Under the pieces are notes generated by a model, which saw nothing but the letters and a program-made list of their open reading frames with translations, ran no database searches and was not told the origin of the DNA. Positions 35,364-40,421 of a stretch of 40,421 nt of DNA are shown here, in pieces. Origin of the DNA: Phoronis australis (lineage: Eukaryota; Phoronida; Phoronidae); contig NMRA01000100.1 in the NCBI GenBank assembly GCA_002633005.1, forward strand, positions 618,603-659,023, given 5' to 3'. A program made the translations under genes and the position numbers. Every line of letters starts with the position of its first letter. Positions within the stretch are counted from its first letter, which is position 1.

Positions 35364-35505
35364 TATGGCATAATGAGAATAGTGCGATCAGTGGAGGAGG
35401 AAGATGTAATCGCTCAGAACACATCGCCAGACGTTGCCTTGGCAACCATCGGTCCAGGGAACTTGACAGTGACTCAGACTATTATTGGCAGAATCAACAC
35501 AACAG
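35364..35505 (+). CDS. Internal exon of a single-pass membrane glycoprotein (extracellular part)
   Basis: A 142-bp exon encoding 47 codons plus one base. It is preceded by a strong acceptor (TTTTTTCTTCCAG) and followed by donor GTATTC after AACACAACAG. It starts on a codon boundary and ends in phase 1. The peptide starts YGIMRIVRSVEEED and has three N-glycosylation sequons: NTS at residue 19, NLT at 33 and NTT at 45. This indicates an extracellular or luminal juxtamembrane region. The next exon at 39120 completes the split codon and supplies the membrane helix. The intron between them is 3.6 kb and contains two transposable elements. I do not recognise the protein family, and upstream exons were not found. 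The overlapping plus-strand frame at 35336-35551 is a shadow. Confidence 0.7.
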
Positions 35506-35892
35506 GTATTCCCGGTATAATTTGCAGCAAGCACACATTCTTCCTCACTAGGGTTGTGGAACAAATTTAATGGCACAGCGTGCTCCAATGACTTGAACTT
35601 GAAATTCTGGTTATAACAGCTACTACTCTGTGAGTGGAGGATATCGATCAACTCATAATGTAAATGTTATAAGCATGACTAAAACTATAACTTGGTTTGA
35701 TTGGTGTGAACAGTACAAAACTATTGAAGTCATTGCTGATGGGATAATTGCTCTGCTCCCTAACAACCATGCAATGGTGGTATTGTTGGCTTGTTGTGGT
35801 TATTGGATCTTGTACATGTACTTATTTATTGACAATTAGAACTTGGTGCACTTGAATGGGCATGTTTGCAATGATCAAAATAAACTTAGATG
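35506..35892. other. Intron sequence; segment shared with 20558-20610
   Basis: Start of the phase-1 intron. The stretch 35714-35766 is about 75-80% like 20558-20610. A 69-codon frame at 35630-35839 covers it, and the other location translates to a loosely similar peptide (VIA..IIAL.P), which suggests a shared dispersed repeat. Confidence 0.5.
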
Positions 35893-37205
35893 CCGTATTT
35901 GCCCTAATAAGCGTCCAAAAAAAATTTGCTTCAGGAATTCTTGAGTAAAAATATAGTTGTGGTTCAACAAATTACCTGAAGTCCTCCTTAAGTTTTCAAA
36001 ATAGCGTCCCTAAGATTTTTAGGTTCCTGTGGAGTTGGGATTAACAGCGATATCAAGTGATCCAAATATGCGTTAGGTCGTATAACGATCTAGGTGTTCG
36101 TAACTTAGGAAAACTGTTTAGCAGAACATGTTTTATTTAGCACTTGTTGATCTCATCTGCTATAAAAACGTTTGAGAATTGTCTTGGTAAGGCCGATGTC
36201 ATTGAGTCGCCGAGTGACTGGATGCGTGACTGTCTTAACAGTTATTTTTCAGAAGATTTAGGGGGTGTAAATTTTTTTTGACTAATATAGTAATTCCCCC
36301 TTAAAAAACCCGCAAACATTTTTTACGGTATTAGAAACATTCGGAAGTAAGTGCCAGTATTTATTTCTTTCCAATGCCATGCTACCCGTATCATGAATAG
36401 ATAGTTCCCGAAGACTAATCTTCGATGACAGGTGCTTGTAGCGCACGCTTCTTGGCCATGTGCTTTTAACTGAACAAAAGTCAAGTTTTTATTAGTTTTT
36501 GATTTGCGCTTGCGTTGTTTTTGAAGCACGGCGGAAGTTTGAAGTGAAAAGTCACGGCTAAGTACCTTACATAGCGGCGGGGCTCGTGGTCTACAAATTC
36601 CGCACACAATGGTTCTTTTAGAACTGTTGGACATTATTGATAAATTGAAGACGTTACTGTAGAATTTTAGGACTGTAGGTAAGGCATTTTTCGCATGTAC
36701 ACGGTGTTCATGGACTGGGCGCTTATTTTAGCCATGTCTGAAAACGCGTGAGGTGCATTTATAGGGGCATGGGTGCTAATTAATGGACTTAAGCTGCTGT
36801 TAATTCTGACTCCACAAGAACTTAAAAATTTAAGGACGCTATTTGGAAACGTTAAATGAGGATTTCAGGTGATTTGATAAGTCGAAATTATATTTTTGTT
36901 CAAGTTGCCATATCACCAATTGCGAGGCAGTGATGCATCAGCGCATTTTTGCCCTGGTATTTCAGCACAATTTTGTGTAAAATGATTTAATTTAACAATG
37001 AAGAGTGACAGCAATGCTACCCAGTCTTGTACAAAATCTGTCATAGGGTTACAGATACGTAACAAAACGTAAATTTGATCATTACTAGCTTCCGATTTTA
37101 CCTGGTTTCGCAGTCCGGATTTCAACCTCCTTTGGTTACAATAAGGACCCCTCCACTGAAACAAATTTTTCTAAGCGCCCTGGCACTTATTAAGGTGAAT
37201 ACGGT
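35893..37205. mobile_element. Family B fold-back element, copy 5 (long inverted arms), within the intron
   Basis: The left end CCGTATTTGCCCTAATAAGCG at 35893 is matched in inverse orientation by the right end AAGCGCCCTGGCACTTATTA then AATACGG at 37204. The right arm (about 36780-37205, reversed) follows the left half of family B: CTACAAAATTG-like, ATTGTGCTGAAATACC and TCAAATCACCTGAAATCC. The left arm lacks about 300 bp of this but contains CAACAAATTACCTGAAGTCC. The middle (36080-36490) matches family B copy 3 at 18170-18600 (TTTTATTTAGCACTTG, GAGAATTGTCT, GGTAAGGC). It is thus two B left ends facing each other. No intact ORF was found. Confidence 0.8.
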
Positions 37206-37817
37206 AATCCTTTTTTCACTGAAGGCAAAGTGACTTCGCGCACAAATCCATGGCGTGTTTCACTAGTGAACTGTGGGACATGCTAATGTTCTCAAGACGT
37301 ACTTTATACCAATGAGTTGCAAAGAGCATATAATTTCATGTATATGCTTCATTCTGTTGAATTTGCTAAGGACCGATAAGACTTAAACAGTAGTCATTTG
37401 TTGGAATCTGCAATGAGAAATTCATAATTTCATAATTTTTTTCAAGAAACACCTCCCTCTTGAAAGGGTAACTTACATAAACCTGTCTATCTCATAGGCA
37501 GCTGAATTTTAACCAACTAGGTTTGAAACAGTACAAGAACAGATGGCATGTTGTGTAAAACATTAGAAACTTGCCCAGTTTCATGACACCTTGTACTTGG
37601 TCAATAGATTATACCAGAGTCACTGTCATTAAAATACTTGTTTATCAGGAATGCCCATATAAGGCCATATGTGTGGAGCAGAGTAATAATTGTATTAGTT
37701 ATAGCTTAGGCCAATAAAATGGACTAAAATGATTTACCGGAAGTGTAAAAATTATAAAAAAGTTGTTTAAGGTTTTGGTTGATAAAGGTAGTTTTGTTTA
37801 CTTTTAGTAACAGTACC
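37206..37817. other. Intron sequence; nothing identified
   Basis: AT-rich sequence between the fold-back element and the TIR element at 37856. No repeats or coding signals were recognised. Confidence 0.45.
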
Positions 37818-38222
37818 ATGGCAGATAATTGGCCTGCAAGTCGTGATGCAGTGCACGGTTGCATGAAACAGTCCCAAATGGGGACTCAAATAAGTTTCCT
37901 AAACCTACTGCGTATTTTTGGACATGTGAAAACCTTTGTTGCCCTTTCTTGTATTGTTTTAGTTTTATTACTAAGTCAACTTTTGATTTTGATGCAAATC
38001 GAGAGTGACCTCTATGTTGAATTGTCAATACTATCAAAAATAATATGGGATCTTTTCATGCAACATCCCCAAGTTGAACTCTGGGGTCAATTTTTAGTTA
38101 TATTATTAGAAAATGTCATTAATAAAAGAGGAGCTCATTATGAAAATGAAATGATAGAAAAAGATTGCATCTGTGAGTCCATAAAGACACAAATACCAAA
38201 AAGACTTAATGACCTTAGTTGA
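37818..38222 (+). CDS. 134-codon ORF spanning a TIR element (unrecognised, uncertain)
   Basis: ATG at 37818 has a strong start context (GTACCATGGC). The frame runs 134 codons to a TGA that lies in the right TIR of the element at 37856-38252. The first 13 codons are in the flanking DNA, so the frame crosses the left TIR. An alternative start is the ATG inside the TIR (37863), which would begin MKQSQMGTQ. A hydrophobic stretch of about 24 residues (TFVALSCIVLVLLLSQLLI) could span a membrane. The C-terminal half is mixed charged and amphipathic (DLFMQHPQVELWGQ). No family is recognised. It may be a small element-encoded protein or a chance frame; the host gene runs on the same strand and this lies in its intron. 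Confidence 0.3.
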   Translation: MADNWPASRDAVHGCMKQSQMGTQISFLNLLRIFGHVKTFVALSCIVLVLLLSQLLILMQIESDLYVELSILSKIIWDLFMQHPQVELWGQFLVILLENVINKRGAHYENEMIEKDCICESIKTQIPKRLNDLS

Positions 38223-38252
38223 GTCCCTATTTGGGACTGTTTCATGCAACCG
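37856..38252. mobile_element. TIR element (397 bp) within the intron
   Basis: TIRs of about 38 bp: CGGTTGCATGAAACAGTCCC and onward to about 37893 is the near-perfect inverse of 38215-38252. Mismatches are rare (AATGGGG against AATAGGG). A short hairpin, TCCCAAAT with its inverse, sits within each TIR. A possible 3-bp target duplication, GCA, flanks it at 37853-37855 and 38253-38255. The superfamily is not assigned: the ends are neither CACTA nor hAT-like. The left flank (37823-37850) is also found at 20816-20843 without the element. Confidence 0.8.
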
Positions 38253-38255
38253 GCA

Positions 38256-39119
38256 CGTGAAAGCTTAATAATTGTCTACTAGGTTGATATCTCGGAGTGA
38301 GCCTCTATTTGGCAACCGTTGTCATCTGGAGTTCTAATCAAAGGCGAAGTTTTTGTAATGTTGTAGATCTTTTTTAACAAAAATAATATAGATAATGTTC
38401 GAGACCCTCTGTAGATGTTTGTAGTTGGAAAAAGGAAGCTTTTGTAGAGTTTTGAGCTCCCAAATTAAAGCTGTTTGCAGGGCTCAAGCTGGAATAGCAC
38501 TTTTTAGTATCATGGAATTTTGTCAGAATGACACCCTTTCATTGGGGGAACTGGTTGTGAAACAATCACCATTCTGAGCAGCACGTCCTGTATACCTTTT
38601 CTATGGGAGTAACCCCCCTGGAACAAAGTTAGGCTATTAGGAGAACAACCTGTAAAAGGCTGTGTCTGTGTAAATGTTTTAGTGAGTTGCTAAATGGTGG
38701 TCACATTGAATACGGTTCACTTTTTAAATTCCAGTATGTTCACATGATTTCATTGTTGTCTGATCGCAATTGTTCGTTAAAAAGTTGTATCAAAATACCG
38801 TGTTCTTATTTTCTGTTAGACACAATATGCACCATCAAATAATGCTGCGCCATGTTCAAATGTTTTACCAAAGCTACTGTCAGAAAAGGTTTTAAAAATA
38901 TGTGGGGTTCACAGCAATGTTGCAAGACCTTGAAAAAGGAAAAAGTGGTAATTTTGGCAATTACCTTTGTTCCAAAGTGGTGAGATTTTACCATATGTGC
39001 ATTTTGTCTTTGTGCAGGAATCTCTACCCACCTCTTCAGTTGAAAGCATGGCATTTTTTAGTTTTGATTTAGCAGGCTTCGTTTTACATGCAGTACTGAC
39101 TGTCTCAGTTGTGTTGCAG
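38256..39119. other. Intron sequence before the transmembrane exon
   Basis: No repeat was identified. A second possible acceptor, TTTGTCTTTGTGCAG, ends near 39017, but the frame carried from the exon at 35364 meets a stop (AGT TGA) within nine codons, so I do not use it. The true acceptor, TTGTGTTGCAG, ends at 39119. Confidence 0.5.
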
Positions 39120-39225
39120 CCCCTGATGATGATCCCCTCTTCACGGCTGATGGTGTCACATGGGCCGTCGTGGGTGCTGTCTTCTGTGTCGTTGTCTTCC
39201 TTGTAGCTACGCTGTGCTACATAAA
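39120..39225 (+). CDS. Transmembrane exon of the single-pass membrane glycoprotein
   Basis: Acceptor TTGTGTTGCAG, then 106 bp to the donor site GTGAGTTC. Joining to the exon at 35364-35505 completes a split Ala codon. The frame then reads an acidic linker, APDDDPLFTADG, followed by a membrane helix of about 21 residues (WAVVGAVFCVVVFLVATLCY) and YI. This gives type I topology, with glycosylated residues outside and the C terminus inside. If spliced, the exon leaves in phase 2. If not spliced, the same frame reads AAG TGA at once, so the protein could instead end with a tail of only YIK; an ATTAAA lies near 39309. Splicing is favoured by the strong donor. The competing plus-strand frame at 38967-39206 is not compatible with the upstream exon. 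Confidence 0.7.
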
Positions 39226-40268
39226 GTGAGTTCATTCTTAGATGACAAAGAGACTGCTTCCCTTTTATGCAAAGTGCCTAAACTATATGTCACTGTTTTG
39301 ATATGAGATTAAATCAGTCTCCTGCGCTTGTCATTAGAGGTCAGCCAGCCTGCTGTTGTTCCAAGATTGAGATCGGGGTGATGTATCTTGATTTTGTGCA
39401 ACACTGGTGTTGAAATCTGCATTATGCTGGTAGCTATAAGAGATTAAGCAAATATGGAGTTGACAAACGGTATCTGCTAACATATGTGTTGAGAACAACA
39501 AATGAACGTTGAAGCTGTCCACAACTAACCAGAGTGTCAATGTCCCTACAAACCAGAGCGAGTCATCTTTTTGACCATTTACCTTACATAAATATTATAC
39601 TTGTTTTGCTTATTTCTATTCCCATGAATACTTACTTGAAAGATGTGATGTTTTTCTAGAACGTTTTTTCATTGCCAATAGGTGGCAGCACATTTAAATT
39701 CCCAGTCATTCTGGTAAACCATGAGTAAGTGCAGTGCTCATCCCAATCCTTTATTGAATCAGATGAAACTGCTGTCAAGTAACAAGAATAACCAATTTGC
39801 CATTGGCAACTGTTTCATTTTCATGCACTCAAAACAAATTTGGTGGTGGCATGGTCGGCATTTAATCCGTGATCCTTGGCATCTCTGCCTTTGCGTCCCC
39901 TTTGATTATCTTGAACATCCCTAAATGGATCATGATGAAATTTGGCAAAGAGATATGTGGTGGGTATTTGTGCTGGCATCTCAGGCGCATTCGACTCCTG
40001 TGACACATACCCGTGATGCCCATTTCGGTTTTCAACTATCAATTCATTCTGCGTCGATGTTTGACGAAACGACTTGACAGATTTTGCAAAACTTGGTGCA
40101 GATGGAGGAATGTAAAAGGAATTCAAACAGATTTTACTTCTCTTGAACCTCATGTCAGCCATTTTAGTTTCCGCTGTATTTTTCTTGTTTGTCAGTGATA
40201 ATGACTTGATTGAATTGAATGTAACTAGACGCAAGCGTTAATGTCTGAGATATGCTACCAGTTGATAC
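39226..40268. other. Downstream intron or 3' region; one doubtful minus-strand frame
   Basis: A minus-strand frame of 137 codons (39821-40234; first ATG near 40164) contains AKFHHDPFRDVQDNQRG. The plus strand beneath includes GGATCATGATGAAATTTGGC, similar to GGATTTCTCTGAAATTTGG at 25423 in family G, so this looks like dispersed repeat sequence. A stretch at 39684-39715 has an acceptor-like start and a GTAAAC end, but in the phase set by the previous exon it gives a stop after five codons. Confidence 0.35.
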
Positions 40269-40421
40269 ATTCACCTACCATAGCACCCTTCATCAGACAC
40301 ATTCACCTACCATAGCACCCATCATCAGACACAGTTTCACCTACCATAGCGCCCTTCATCAGACACAGTTTCACCTACCATAGCGCCCTTCATCAGACAC
40401 AGTTTCACCTACCATAGCGCC
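40269..40421. repeat. 32-34-bp tandem repeat, about 4.6 units, running off the window
   Basis: The unit contains TTCACCTACCATAGCGCCC and CATCAGACACAG. The first two units read AGCACCC and lack the AGT insert in part; later units are nearly identical. There are no spacers. The array is cut by the window edge, so its full size is unknown. Confidence 0.95.

Noticed and set aside
35336-35551. Alternative plus-strand frame over the exon
   Set aside because: It lacks continuity with the membrane-helix exon; the chosen frame has matching phase, sequons and topology.
39018-39119. Earlier start for the transmembrane exon, using the acceptor near 39017
   Set aside because: The frame from the preceding exon meets a stop within nine codons.
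39821-40234. 137-codon minus-strand frame as a gene
   Set aside because: No recognised domain, and the underlying plus strand resembles family G repeat words near 25423.

Overview
This window looks like animal (metazoan) nuclear DNA. It is AT-rich and almost entirely non-coding, with no bacterial-style gene packing. It holds nested families of terminal-inverted-repeat (TIR) DNA transposons, tandem repeats, one long N gap (27166-27582) and two single-N joins (10472 and 31983). Repeat style and base composition suggest an invertebrate, perhaps a marine deuterostome such as a hemichordate, amphioxus or echinoderm. That placement is a guess; no sequence here fixes the species.

The only host gene I can support is a pair of plus-strand exons, 35364-35505 and 39120-39225. 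They share a phase-1 intron junction and together encode an extracellular stretch with three N-glycosylation sequons followed by one transmembrane helix. The rest of that gene lies outside the window or was not recognised. A 32-codon open stretch at 28638-28733 is a weak further exon candidate.

Repeats explain much of the rest. Family A (1-404, 15282-17021, 26932-27968, 31697-32051) has imperfect TIRs and is bounded by CATG at all seven visible ends. Family B (15517-16045, 17471-18970, 26041-28018, 33586-33805, 35893-37205) is a longer element with ends resembling CCGTATT-CCCTAATAAG. Family C (7537-8275, 9848-11296, 16060-16310) is a third dispersed family, and its second copy contains an apparent 622-bp tandem duplication joined exactly at a single N. 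Smaller elements are a 156-bp hAT-type MITE with an 8-bp target duplication (11996-12151), a 237-bp TIR element (24289-24525) and a 397-bp TIR element overlapped by a 134-codon ORF (37856-38252). A retroelement-like tail with a (TAA)n tract and a hammerhead-like core lies at 4624-5201. Tandem arrays lie at 14934-15281 (47-bp unit) and 40269-40421 (32-34-bp unit).

The clearest history is nesting. Family A copy 3 sits inside a family B copy, and the empty site can be read from other B copies. Conversely, the left end of a B copy sits inside family A copy 2. No complete transposase, tRNA, rRNA or CRISPR array is visible. Apart from the gene exons and these elements, long stretches show nothing I can name; they are listed so that their emptiness is explicit.
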